Positions 1 to 13,260 of a DNA stretch of 58,921 nucleotides are shown here, in pieces. Within the stretch, counting starts at the first letter, position 1. The number at the start of each line of letters is the position of its first letter. The notes beneath the pieces were generated by a model, which saw only the letters and a list, made by a program, of their open reading frames with translations, ran no database searches and was not told the origin of the DNA. Origin of the DNA: Saccoglossus kowalevskii (taxonomy: Eukaryota > Hemichordata > Enteropneusta > Harrimaniidae). Made by a program: the position numbers and the translations under genes. Location of the stretch: positions 1 through 58,921 of the forward strand of contig NW_003143917.1 in assembly GCF_000003605.2 (NCBI RefSeq). The letters run 5' to 3'.

Positions 1-654
1 TCACCTTCGCTCATATTTATAATATAATCATGGTCCTTCGCTCTTATTTATAATATAAACGTGGTCCTTCGCTCATATTTATAATATAAACGTGGTCCTT
101 CGCTCATATGTATAATATAAACGTGGTCCTTCGCTCATATTTATAATATAAACGTGGTCCTTCGCTCATAGGTATAATATAAACGTGGTCCTTCGCTCAT
201 ATTTATAATATAAACGTGGTCCTTCGCTCATATGTATAATATAAACGTGGTCCTTCGCTCATATTTATAATATAAACATGGTCCTTCGCTCATATGTATA
301 ATATAAACGTGGTCCTTCGCTCATATTTATAATATAAACGTGGTCCTTCGCTCATATGTATAATATAAACGTGGTCCTTCGCTCATATGTATAATATAAA
401 CGTGGTCCTTCGCTCATATTTGTCACGTAATCACGGTCCTTCGCTCTTATTTATAAAATAATCGTGGTCCTTCGCTCATTTTTATAATATAAACGTCGTC
501 CTTCGCTCATTTTTATCACGTAATCATGGTCCTTCGCTCATATTCATAATATAATCGTGGTCCTTCGCTCATATTTATCACGTAATCGTGGTCCTTCGCT
601 CTTATTTATAATATAAACGTGGTCCTTCGCTCATATTTATAATATAAACGTGGT
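1..654 (+). repeat. Duplicated block, copy 1 (partner 7,895-8,548)
   Basis: At offset 7,894 this block matches 7,895-8,548 closely, including the rare CATAGGTATAAT monomer (ggta at 171 and 8,065) and TTATAAAATAATCG (near 451 and 8,345). From about 250 to 840 it also matches 17,900-18,490 at offset 17,650, giving three copies. The first three bases (TCA) differ from the partner (GGT), which may only reflect the window edge. Confidence 0.85.
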
Positions 655-1950
655 CCTTCGCTCATATTCATAATATAAACGTGGTCCTTCGATTATTTTT
701 ATAATATAAAAGTGGTCTTTCGCTCATATTTATAATATAAACGTGGTCCTTCGCTCATATTTATCACCAAATCATGGTCCTTCGCTCATATTTATAATAT
801 AATCATGGTCCTTCGCTCATATTTATAATATAATCGTGGTCCTTCGCTTATATTTATATTATAATCGTGTCCTTTGCTCTTATTTATAATATAATCGTGG
901 TCCTTCGCTCATATTTATAATATAAACGTGGTCCATCGCTCATTTTTATCACGTAATCATGGTCCTTCGCTCATATTTGTCACGTAATCACGGTCCTTCG
1001 CGCTTATTTATAATATAATCGTGGTCCTTCGCTCAATTTTATAATATAATCGTGGTCCTTTGCTCATATTTATAATATAATCGTGGTCCTTCGCTCATTT
1101 TTATAATATAAACGTCGACCTTCGCTCATTTTTATTACGTAATCATGGTCCTTCGCTCATATTTATAATATAATCGTGGTCCTTCGCTTATATTTATAAT
1201 ATAATCGTGTCCTTCGCTCTTATTTATAATATAATCGTGGTCCTTCGCTCATATTTATAATATAAACGTGGTCCTTCGCTCATATTTATCACCTAATCAT
1301 GGTCCTTCGCTCATATTTATAATATAATCATGGTCCTTCGCTCTTATTTATAATATAAATGTGGTCCTTCGCTCATATTTATAATATAAACGTGGTCCTT
1401 CGCTCATATTCATAATATAAACGTGGTCCTTCGCTCATATGTATAATATAAACGTGGTCCTTCGCTCATATTTATAATATAATCGTGGTCCTTCGCTCAT
1501 ATTTATCACGTAATCGTGGTCCTTCGCTCTTATTTATAATATAATCATGGTCCTTCGCTCATATTTATAATATAATCGCGGTCCTTCGCCTATATTTATA
1601 ATATAATCGTGTCCTTCGCTCTTATTTATAATATAATCGTGGTCCTTCGCTCATATTTATAATATAAACGTGGTCCATCGCTCATTTTTATCACGTAATC
1701 ATGGTCCTTCGCTCATATTTGTCACGTAATCACGGTCCTTCGCTCTTATTTATAATATAATCGTGGTCCTTCGCTCAATTTTATAATATAATCGTGGTCC
1801 TTCGCTCATATTTATAATATAATCGTGGTCCTTCGCTCATTTTTATAATATAAACGTCGACCTTCGCTCATTTTTATTACGTAATCATGGTCCTTCGCTC
1901 ATATTTATAATATAATCGTGGTCCTTCGCTCATATTTATAATATAATCGT

Positions 1951-2445
1951 GCTCGTTCGCTCATATTTATAGTTTAATCGTGGTGATTCGCTCATTTTTA
2001 TCTCGTAATCATGGTCATTCGCTCATATTTACAATGAAAACGAGGTCCTTCGCTCATATTTATAATATAAACGTGGTTTTTCGCTCATATGTATAATATA
2101 AACGTGGTCCTTCGCTCATATTTGTCACGTAATCACGGTCCTTCGCTCTTATTTATAATATAATCGTGGTCCTTCGCTCATTTTTATAATATAAACGTCG
2201 TCCTTCGCTCATTTTTATCACGTAATCATGGTCCTTCGCTCATATTCATAATATAATCGTGGTCCTTCGCTAATATTTATCACGTAATCGTGGTCCTTCG
2301 CTCTTATTTATAATATAAACGTGGTCCTTCGCTCATATTTATAATATAAACGTGGTCCTTCGCTCATATTAATAATATAAACGTGGTCCTTCGATTATAT
2401 TTATAATATAAACGTGGTCTTTCGCTTATATTTATAATATAAACG
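1951..2445 (+). repeat. Block led by aberrant monomers, copy 1 (partner 5,358-5,852)
   Basis: It opens with five unusually diverged monomers: GTGCTCGTTCGC, TTTATAGTTTAATCG, GTGGTGATTCGC with TTATCTCGTAATCATGG, GTCATTCGC, and TTACAATGAAAACGAGG. The block matches 5,358-5,852 at offset 3,407, through the CATATTAATAATATAAAC monomer (2,371 and 5,778). A truncated relic, GTGCTCGTCGCTC, occurs near 34,478. These monomers are the most divergent in family A. Confidence 0.85.
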
Positions 2446-3599
2446 TGGTCCTTCGCTCATATTTATCACGTAATCATGGTCCTTCGCTCATATTTATAAT
2501 ATAATCATGGTCCTTCGCTCTTATTTATAATATAAACGTGATCCTTCGCTCATATTTATAATATAAACGTGGTCCTTCGCTCATATTCATAATATAAACG
2601 TGATCCTTCGCTCATATGTATAATATAAACGTGGTCCTTCGCTCATATTTATAATATAAACGTGGTCCTTCGGTCATATTTATAATATAAACGTGGTCCT
2701 TCGCTCATATGTATAATATAAACGTGGTCCTTCGCTCATATTTATAATATAAACGTGGTCCTTCGCTCATATGTATAATATAAACGTGGTCCTTCGCTCA
2801 TATGTATAATATAAACGTGGTCCTTCGCTCATATTTGTCACGTAATCACGGTCCTTCGCTCTTATTTATAATATAATCTTGGTCCTTCGCTCATTTTTAT
2901 AATATAAACGTCGTCCTTCGCTCATTTTTATCACGTAATCATGGTCCTTCGCTCATATTCATAATATAATCGTGGTCCTTCGCTCATATTTATCACGTAA
3001 TCGTGGTCCTTCGCTCTTATTTATAATATAAACGTGGTCCTTCGCTCATATTTATAATATAAACGTGGTCCTTCGCTCATATTCATAATATAAACGTGGT
3101 CCTTCGATTATTTTTATAATATAAAAGTGGTCTTTCGCTCATATTTATAATATAAACGTGGTCCTTCGCTCATATTTATCACCTAATCATGGTCCTTCGC
3201 TCATATTTATAATATAATCGTGGTCCTTTGCTCATATTTATAATATAATCGTGGTCCTTCGCTCATTTTTATAATATAAACGTCGACCTTCGCTCATTTT
3301 TATTACGTAATCATGGTCCTTCGCTCATATTTATAATATAATCGTGGTCCTTCGCTTATATTTATAATATAATCGTGTCCTTCGCTCTTATTTATAATAT
3401 AATCGTGGTCCTTCGCTCATATTTATAATATAAACGTGGTCCTTCGCTCATATTTATCACCTAATCATGGTCCTTCGCTCATATTTATAATATAATCATG
3501 GTCCTTCGCTCTTATTTATAATATAAATGTGGTCCTTCGCTCATATTTATAATATAAACGTGGTCCTTCGCTCATATTCATAATATAAACGTGGTCCTT

Positions 3600-4340
3600 C
3601 GCTCATATGTATAATATAAACGTGGTCCTTCGCTCATATTCATAATATAAACGTGGTCCTTCGCTCATATGTATAATATAAACGTCGTCCTTCGCTCATA
3701 TTTATAATATAAACGTCGTCCTTCGCTCATATTTATAATATAAACGTGGTCCTTCGCTCATATGTATAATATAAACGTGGTCCTTCGCTCATATTTATAA
3801 TATAAACGTGGTCCTTCGCTCATATGTATAATATAAACGTGGTCCTTCGCTCATATGAATAATATAAACGTGGTCCTTCGCTCATATTTGTCACGTAATC
3901 ACGGTCCTTCGCTCTTATTTATAATATAATCGTGGTCCTTCGCTCATTTTTATAATATAAACGTCGTCCTTCGCTCATTTTTATCACGTAATCATGGTCC
4001 TTTGCTCATATTCAAAATATAATCGTGGTCCTTCGCTCATATTTATCACGTAATCGTGGTCCTTTGCTCTTATTTATAATATAAACGTGGTCCTTCGCTC
4101 ATATTTATAATATAAACGTGGTCCTTCGCTCATATTCATAATATAAACGTGGTCCTTCGATTATATTTATAATATAAACGTGGTCTTTCGCTTATATTTA
4201 TAATATAAACGTGGTCCTTCGCTCATATTTATCACCTAATCATGGTCCTTCGCTCATATTTATAATATAATCATGGTCCTTCGCTCTTATTTATAATATC
4301 AATGTGGTCCTTCGCTCATATTTATAATATAAACGTGGTC
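3600..4340 (+). repeat. Three-copy block with CATATGAATAAT monomer, copy 1
   Basis: Contains two successive CGTCGTCC monomers (3,683 and one unit on) and the rare CATATGAATAAT monomer (3,852). It matches about 8,700-9,415 at offset 5,076, and its right part matches 17,221-17,890. The limits are approximate because flanking monomers are themselves similar. Confidence 0.8.
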
Positions 4341-5357
4341 CTTCGCTCATATTCATAATATAAACGTGGTCCTTCGCTCATATGTATAATATAAACGTGG
4401 TCCTTCGCTCATATTTATAATATAATCGTGGTCCTTCGCTCATATTTGTCACGTAATCACGGTCCTTCGCTCTTATTTATAATATAATCTTGGTCCTTCG
4501 CTCATTTTTATAATATAAACGTCGTCCTTCGCTCATTTTTATCACGTAATCATGGTCCTTCGCTCATATTAATAATATAATCGTGGTCCTTCGCTCATAT
4601 TTATCACGTAATCGTGGTCCTTCGCTCTTATTTATAATATAAACGTGGTCCTTCGCTCATATTTATAATATAAATGTGGTCCTTCGCTCATATTCATAAT
4701 ATAAACGTGGTCCTTCGATTATTTTTATAATATAAACGTGGTCTTTCGCTCATATTTATAATATAAACGTGGTCCTTCGCTCATATTTATCACCTAATCA
4801 TGGTCCTTCGCTCATATTTATAATATAATCATGGTCCTTCGCTCATATTTATAATATAATCGTGGTCCTTCGCTTATATTTATAATATAATCGTGTCCTT
4901 CGCTCTTATTTATAATATAATCGTGGTCCTTCGCTCATATTTATAATATAAACGTGGTCCATCGCTCATTTTTATCACGTAATCATGGTCCTTCGCTCAT
5001 ATTTGTCACGTAATCACGGTCCTTCGCGCTTATTTATAATATAATCGTGGTCCTTCGCTCAATTTTATAATATAATCGTGGTCCTTCGCTCATATTTATA
5101 ATATAATCGTGGTCCTTCGCTTATATTTATAATATAATCGTGTCCTTCGCTCTTATTTATAATATAATCGTGGTCCTTCGCTCATATTTATAATATAAAC
5201 GTGGTCCATCGCTCATTTTTATCACGTAATCATGGTCCTTCGCTCATATTTGTCACGTAATCAAGGTCCTTCGCGCTTATTTATAATATAATCGTGGTCC
5301 TTCGCTCAATTTTATAATATAATCGTGGTCCTTCGCTCATATTTATAATATAATCGT

Positions 5358-5852
5358 GCTCGTTCGCTCATATTTATAGTTTAATCGTGGTGATTCGCTC
5401 ATTTTTATCTCGTAATCATGGTCATTCGCTCATATTTACAATGAAAACGAGGTCCTTCGCTCATATTTATAATATAAACGTGGTTTTTCGCTCATATGTA
5501 TAATATAAACGTGGTCCTTCGCTCATATTTGTCACGTAATCACGGTCCTTCGCTCTTATTTATAATATAATCGTGGTCCTTCGCTCATTTTTATAATATA
5601 AACGTCGTCCTTCGCTCATTTTTATCACGTAATCATGGTCCTTCGCTCATATTCATAATATAATCGTGGTCCTTCGCTAATATTTATCACGTAATCGTGG
5701 TCCTTCGCTCTTATTTATAATATAAACGTGGTCCTTCGCTCATATTTATAATATAAACGTGGTCCTTCGCTCATATTAATAATATAAACGTGGTCCTTCG
5801 ATTATATTTATAATATAAACGTGGTCTTTCGCTTATATTTATAATATAAACG
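5358..5852 (+). repeat. Block led by aberrant monomers, copy 2
   Basis: Second copy of 1,951-2,445, with the same five diverged leading monomers. Its left flank lacks the GTCGACC and TATTACGTAATCA monomers that precede copy 1, and its right flank switches to CCTTTGCTC at 5,850, so the duplication ends are visible on both sides. Confidence 0.85.
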
Positions 5853-5913
5853 TGGTCCTTTGCTCATATTTATAATATAATCGTGGTCCTTCGCTCATTT
5901 TTATAATATAAAC

Positions 5914-6407
5914 GTCGACCTTCGCTCATTTTTATTACGTAATCATGGTCCTTCGCTCATATTTATAATATAATCGTGGTCCTTCGCTTATATTTATAAT
6001 ATAATCGTGTCCTTCGCTCTTATTTATAATATAATCGTGGTCCTTCGCTCATATTTATAATATAAACGTGGTCCTTCGCTCATATTTATCACCTAATCAT
6101 GGTCCTTCGCTCATATTTATAATATAATCATGGTCCTTCGCTCATATTTATAATATTACCGTGGTCCTTCGCTTATATTTATAATATAATCGTGTCCTTC
6201 GCTCTTATTTATAATATAATCGTGGTCCTTCGCTCATGTTTATAATATAAACGTGGTCCTTCGCTCATATTTGTCACGTAATCACGGTCCTTCGCGCTTA
6301 TTTATAATATAATCGTGGTCCTACGCTCAATTTTATAATATAATCGTGGTCCTTTGCTCATATTTATAATATAATCGTGGTCCTTCGCTCATTTTTATAA
6401 TATAAAC
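5914..6407 (+). repeat. 494-bp higher-order module of family A (type copy)
   Basis: The distance between successive GTCGAC (or homologous) monomers is repeatedly 494 bp: 5,914 to 6,408, 11,887 to 12,381, 15,793 to 16,287, 19,197 to 19,691, 20,527 to 21,021, 21,486 to 21,980, and, counting point-mutated sites, about 7,120 to 7,614 and 32,032 to 32,526. This equals 16 monomers minus 2 bp, because each module holds two 30-bp TCGTGTCC monomers (for example at 6,006 and 6,191). The order inside is the SalI monomer, the TATTACGTAATCA monomer, then A+T monomers, a CACCTAATCATGG monomer, a GTCACGTAATCACGG monomer and a CTCAATTTTATAAT monomer. Confidence 0.85.
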
Positions 6408-7894
6408 GTCGACCTTCGCTCATTTTTATTACGTAATCATGGTCCTTCGCTCATATTCATAATATAATCGTGGTCCTTCGCTCATATTTATCACGTAATC
6501 GTGGTCCTTCGCTCTTATTTATAATATAAACGTGGTCCTTCGCTCATATTTATAATATAAACGTGGTCCTTCGCTCATATTCATAATATAAACGTGGTCC
6601 TTCGATTATTTTTATAATATAAACTTGGTCTTTCGCTCATATTTATAATATAAACGTGGTCCTTCGCTCATATTAATAATATAAACGTGGTCCTTCGATT
6701 ATTTTTATAATATAAACGTGGTCTTTCGCTCATATTTATAATATAAACGTGGTCCTTCGCTCATATTTATCACCTAATCATGGTCCTTCGCTCATATTTA
6801 TAATATAATCATGGTCCTTCGCTCATATTTATAATATAATCGTGGTCCTTCGCTTATATTTATATTATGATCGTGTCCTTCGCTCTTATTTATAATATAA
6901 TCGTGGTCCTTCGCTCATATTTATAATATAAACGTGGTCCATCGCTCATTTTTATCACGTAATCATGGTCCTTCGCTCATATTTGTCACGTAATCACGGT
7001 CCTTCGCGCTTATTTATAATATAATCGTGGTCCTTCGCTCAATTTTATAATATAATCGTGGTCCTTTGCTCATATTTATAATATAATCGTGGTCCTTCGC
7101 TCATTTTTATAATATAAACGTCAACCTTCGCTCATTTTTATTACGTAATCATGGTCCTTCGCTCATATTTATAATATAATCGTGGTCCTTCGCTTATATT
7201 TATAATATAATCGTGTCCTTCGCTCTTATTTATAATATAATCGTGGTCCTTCGCTCATATTTATAATATAAACGTGGTCCTTCGCTCATATTTATCACCT
7301 AATCATGGTCCTTCGCTCATATTTATAATATAATCATGGTCCTTCGCTCATATTTATAATATTATCGTGGTCCTTCGCTTATATTTATAATATAATCGTG
7401 TCCTTCGCTCTTATTTATAATATAATCGTGGTCCTTCGCTCATATTTATAATATAAACGTGGTCCTTCGCTCATATTTGTCACGTAATCACGGTCCTTCG
7501 CGCTTATTTATAATATAATCGTGGTCCTACGCTCAATTTTATAATATAATCGTGGTCCTTTGCTCATATTTATAATATAATCGTGGTCCTTCGCTCATTT
7601 TTATAATATAAACGTCGACCTTCGCTCATTTTTATTACGTAATCATGGTCCTTCGCTCATATTCATAATATAATCGTGGTCCTTCGCTCATATTTATCAC
7701 GTAATCGTGGTCCTTCGCTCTTATTTATAATATAAACGTGGTCCTTCGCTCATATTTATAATATAAACGTGGTCCTTCGCTCATATTCATAATATAAACG
7801 TGGTCCTTCGATTATATTTATAATATAAACGTGGTCTTTCGCCCATATTTATAATATAAACGTGGTCCTTCGCTCATATTTATCACCTAATCAT

Positions 7895-8548
7895 GGTCCT
7901 TCGCTCATATTTATAATATAATCATGGTCCTTCGCTCTTATTTATAATATAAACGTGGTCCTTCGCTCATATTTATAATATAAACGTGGTCCTTCGCTCA
8001 TATGTATAATATAAACGTGGTCCTTCGCTCATATTTATAATATAAACGTGGTCCTTCGCTCATAGGTATAATATAAACGTGGTCCTTCGCTCATATTTAT
8101 AATATAAACGTGGTCCTTCGCTCATATGTATAATATAAACGTGGTCCTTCGCTCATATTTATAATATAAACATGGTCCTTCGCTCATATGTATAATATAA
8201 ACGTGGTCCTTCGCTCATATTTATAATATAAACGTGGTCCTTCGCTCATATGTATAATATAAACGTGGTCCTTCGCTCATATGTATAATATAAACGTGGT
8301 CCTTCGCTCATATTTGTCACGTAATCACGGTCCTTCGCTCTTATTTATAAAATAATCGTGGTCCTTCGCTCATTTTTATAATATAAACGTCGTCCTTCGC
8401 TCATTTTTATCACGTAATCATGGTCCTTCGCTCATATTCATAATATAATCGTGGTCCTTCGCTCATATTTATCACGTAATCGTGGTCCTTCGCTCTTATT
8501 TATAATATAAACGTGGTCCTTCGCTCATATTTATAATATAAACGTGGT
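7895..8548 (+). repeat. Duplicated block, copy 2 of 1-654
   Basis: Copy of the window's first 654 bp, with the same succession of CATATGTATAAT, CATAGGTATAAT, GTCACGTAATCACGG and CGTCGTCC monomers. Homology stops at 8,549, where a C is missing from GTGGTCTTCGC and the next monomer changes type. That stop coincides with an indel-rich patch. Confidence 0.85.
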
Positions 8549-8700
8549 CTTCGCTCATATGTATAATATAAACGTGGTCCTTCGCTCATATTTATAATAT
8601 AATCGTGGTCCTTTCGCTCATATTTATCACGTAATCGTGGTCTTTCGCTCTTATTTATAATATAAACGTGGTCCTTCGCTAATATTATAATATAAACGTG
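8540..8700. repeat. Indel-rich patch in A1
   Basis: Off-length monomers cluster here: GTGGTCTTCGC (one C short), GTGGTCCTTTCGC (one T extra) and CTAATATTATAATATAAAC (one T short). The patch sits exactly at the right end of the 7,895-8,548 duplicate. Confidence 0.75.
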
Positions 8701-9505
8701 GTCCTTCGCTCATATTCATAATATAAACGTGGTCCTTCGCTCATATGTATAATATAAACGTCGTCCTTCGCTCATATTTATAATATAAACGTCGTCCTTC
8801 GCTCATATTTATAATATAAACGTGGTCCTTCGCTCATATGTATAATATAAACGTGGTCCTTCGCTCATATTTATAATATAAACGTGGTCCTTCGCTCATA
8901 TGTATAATATAAACGTGGTCCTTCGCTCATATGAATAATATAAACGTGGTCCTTCGCTCATATTTGTCACGTAATCACGGTCCTTCGCTCTTATTTATAA
9001 TATAATCGTGGTCCTTCGCTCATTTTTATAATATAAACGTCGTCCTTCGCTCATTTTTATCACGTAATCATGGTCCTTTGCTCATATTCATAATATAATC
9101 GTGGTCCTTCGCTCATATTTATCACGTAATCGTGGTCCTTCGCTCTTATTTATAATATAAACGTGGTCCTTCGCTCATATTTATAATATAAACGTGGTCC
9201 TTCGCTCATATTCATAATATAAACGTGGTCCTTCGATTATATTTATAATATAAACGTGGTCTTTCGCTTATATTTATAATATAAACGTGGTCCTTCGCTC
9301 ATATTTATCATCTAATCATGGTCCTTCGCTCATATTTATAATATAATCATGGTCCTTCGCTCTTATTTATAATATAAATGCGGTCCTTCGCTCATATTTA
9401 TAATATAAACGTGGTCCTTCGCTCATATTCATAATATAAACGTGGTCCTTCGCTCATATGTATAATATAAACGTGGTCCTTCGCTCATATTTATAATATA
9501 AACGT
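8700..9505 (+). repeat. Three-copy block with CATATGAATAAT monomer, copy 2
   Basis: Shares CATATGAATAAT (8,928) with copy 1. With 17,221-17,898 (offset 8,393) it shares both that monomer and the unique TTATCATCTAATCATGG monomer (9,308 and 17,701). Copies 2 and 3 therefore have a more recent common source than either has with copy 1, which reads CACCTAATCATGG at that point. Confidence 0.8.
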
Positions 9506-12459
9506 GGTCCTTCGGTCATATTTATAATATAAACGTGGTCCTTCGCTCATATGTATAATATAAACGTGGTCCTTCGCTCATATTTATAATATAAACGTGG
9601 TCCTTCGCTCATATGTATAATATAAACGTGGTCCTTCGCTCATATGTATAATATAAACGTGGTCCTTCGCTCATATTTGTCACGTAATCACGGTCCTTCG
9701 CTCTTATTTATAATATAATCTTGGTCCTTCGCTCATTTTTATAATATAAACGTCGTCCTTCGCTCATTTTTATCACGTAATCATGGTCCTTCGCTCATAT
9801 TCATAATATAATCGTGGTCCTTCGCTCATATTTATCACGTAATCGTGGTCCTTCGCTCTTATTTATAATATAAACGTCGTCCTTCGCTCATTTTTATCAC
9901 GTAATCATGGTCCTTCGCTCATATTCATAATATAAACGTGGTCCTTCGCTCATATTCATAATATAAACGTGGTCCTTCGATTATTTTTATAATATAAAAG
10001 TGGTCTTTCGCTCATATTTATAATATAAACGTGGTCCTTCGCTCATATTTATCACCTAATCATGGTCCTTCGCTCATATTTATAATATAATCGTGGTCCT
10101 TTGCTCATATTTATAATATAATCGTGGTCCTTCGCTCATTTTTATAATATAAACGTCGACCTTCGCTCATTTTTATCACGTAATCATGGTCTTCGCTCAT
10201 ATTTATAATATAATCATGGTCCTTCGCTCTTATTTATAATATAAATGTGGTCCTTCGCTCATATTTATAATATAAACGTTGTCCTTCGCTCATATTCATA
10301 ATATAAACGTGGTCCTTCGCTCATATGTATAATATAAACGTGGTCCTTCGCTCATATTTGTCACGTAATCACGGTCCTTCGCTCTTATTTATAATATAAT
10401 CTTGGTCCTTTGCTCATTTTTATAATATAAACGTCGTCCTTCGCTCATATTCATAATATAATCGTGGTCCTTCGCTCATATTTATCAAGTAATCGTGGTC
10501 CTTCGCTCTTATTTATAATATAAACGTGGTCCTTTGCTCATATTTATAATATAAACGTGGTCCTTCGCTCATATTCATAATATAAACGTGGTCCTTCGAT
10601 TATTTTTATAATATAAACGTGGTCTTTCGCTCATATTTATAATATAAACGTGGTCCTTCGCTCATATTTATCACCTAATCATGGTCCTTCGCTCATATTT
10701 ATAATATAATCATGGTCCTTCGCTCATATTTATAATATAATCGTGGTCCTTCGCTTATATTTATATTATAATCGTGTCCTTCGCTCTTATTTATAATATA
10801 ATCGTGGTCCTTCGCTCATATTTATAATATAAACGTGGTCCATCGCTCATTTTTATCACGTAATCATGGTCCTTCGCTCATATTTGTCACGTAATCACGG
10901 TCCTTCGCGCTTATTTATAATATAATCGTGGTCCTTCGCTCAATTTTATAATATAATCGTGGTCCTTTGCTCATATTTATAATATAATCGTGGTCCTTCG
11001 CTCATTTTTATAATATAAACGTCGACCTTCGCTCATTTTTATTACGTAATCATGGTCCTTCGCTCATATTTATAATATAATCGTGGTCCTTCGCTTATAT
11101 TTATAATATAATCGTGTCCTTCGCTCTTATTTATAATATAATCGTGGTCCTTCGCTCATATTTATAATATAAACGTGGTCCTTTGCTCATATTTATCACC
11201 TAATCATGGTCCTTCGCTCATATTTATAATATAATCATGGTCCTTCGCTCATATTTATAATATAATCGTGGTCCTTCGCTTATATTTATAATATAATCGT
11301 GTCCTTCGCTCTTATTTATAATATAATCGTGGTCCTTCGCTCATATTTATAATATAAACGTGGTCCTTCGCTCATATTTGTCACGTAATCACGGTCCTTC
11401 GCGCTTATTTATAATATAATCGTGGTCCTTCGCTCAATTTTATAATATAATCGTGGTCCTTTGCTCATATTTATAATATAATCGTGGTCCTTCGCTCTTA
11501 TTTATAATATAATCATGGTCCTTCGCTCATTTTTATAATATATACGTCGACCTTCGCTCATATTTATAATATAAACGTGGTCCTTCGCTCATATTCATAA
11601 TATAAACGTGGTCCTTCGATTATATTTATAATATAAACGTAGTCTTTCGCCCATATTTATAATATAAACGTGGTCCTTCGCTCATATTTATCACCTAATC
11701 ATGGTCCTTCGCTCATATTTATAATATAATCATGGTACTTCGCTCTTATTTATAATATAAACGTGGTCCTTCGCTCATATTTATAATATAAACGTGGTCC
11801 TTCGCTCATATTCATAATATAAACGTGGTCCTTCGCTCATATGTATAATATAAACGTGGTCCTTCGCTCATATCTATATTATAAACGTCGACCTTCGCTC
11901 ATTTTTATTACGTAATCATGGTCCTTCGCTCATATTTATAATATAATCGTGGTCCTTCGCTTATATTTATAATATAATCGTGTCCTTCGCTCTTATTTAT
12001 AATATAATCGTGGTCCTTCGCTCATATTTATAATATAAACGTGGTCCTTCGCTCATATTTATCACCTAATCATGGTCCTTCGCTCATATTTATAATATAA
12101 TCATGGTCCTTCGCTCATATTTATAATATAATCGTGGTCCTTCGCTTATATTTATAATATAATCGTGTCCTTCGCTCTTATTTATAATATAATCGTGGTC
12201 TTTCGCTCATATTTATAATATAAACGTGGTCCTTCGCTCATATTTGTCACGTAATCACGGTCCTTCGCGCTTATTTATAATATAATCGTGGTCCTTCGCT
12301 CAATTTTATAATATAATCGTGGTCCTTTGCTCATATTTATAATATAATCGTGGTCCTTCGCTCATTTTTATAATATAAACGTCGACCTTCGCTCATTTTT
12401 ATTACGTAATCATGGTCCTTCGCTCATATTCATAATATAATCGTGGTCCTTCGCTCATA

Positions 12460-13260
12460 TTTAATCACGTAATCGTGGTTCCTTCGCTCTTATTTATAAT
12501 ATAAACGTGGTCCTTTGCTCATATTTATAATATAAACGTGGTCCTTCGCTCATATTCATAATATAAACGTGGTCCTTCGATTATTTTTATAATATAAACG
12601 TGGTCTTTCGCTCATATTTATAATATAAACGTGGTCCTTCGCTCATATTTATCACCTAATCATGGTCCTTCGCTCATATTTATAATATAATCATGGTCCT
12701 TCGCTCATATTTATAATATAATCGTGGTCCTTCGCTTATATTTATATTATAATCGTGTCCTTCGCTCTTATTTATAATATAATCGTGGTCCTTCGCTCAT
12801 ATTTATAATATAAACGTGGTCCTTCGCTCATATTCATAATATAAACGTGGTCCTTCGATTATATTTATAATATAAACGTGGTCTTTCGCCCATATTTATA
12901 ATATAAACGTGGTCCTTCGCTCATATTTATCACCTAATCATGGTCCTTCGCTCATATTTATAATATAATCATGGTACTTCGCTCTTATTTATAATATAAA
13001 CGTGGTCCTTCGCTCATATTTATAATATAAACGTGGTCCCTTCGCTCATATTCATAATATAAACGTGGTCCTTCGCTCATATGAATATTATAAACGTGGT
13101 CCATCGCTCATAATTATAATATAAACGTCGACCTTCGCTCATATTCATAATATAAACGTGTCTTCGATTATTTTATAATATAAACGTGGTCTTTCGCTCA
13201 TATTATAATATAAACGTGGTCCTTCGCTCATATTTATCGCATAATCATGGTCTTTCGCTC
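12460..13260. repeat. Scattered off-length monomers in A1
   Basis: Irregular units include TTTAATCACG and GTGGTTCCTTCGC near 12,462-12,485, GTGGTCCCTTCGC near 13,036, ACGTGTCTTCGATTATTTTATAAT near 13,158-13,175 (two shortened monomers), CTCATATTATAATATAAAC near 13,198, and TTATCGCATAATCATGG near 13,232. Monomers between these sites keep the 31-bp length. Confidence 0.7.

Noticed and set aside
1118-1146. ATTACGTAAT palindrome as a genuine bZIP operator
   Set aside because: The match to the known consensus is perfect, but it occurs only as part of a duplicated monomer with no gene nearby. It is kept only as a low-interest observation.
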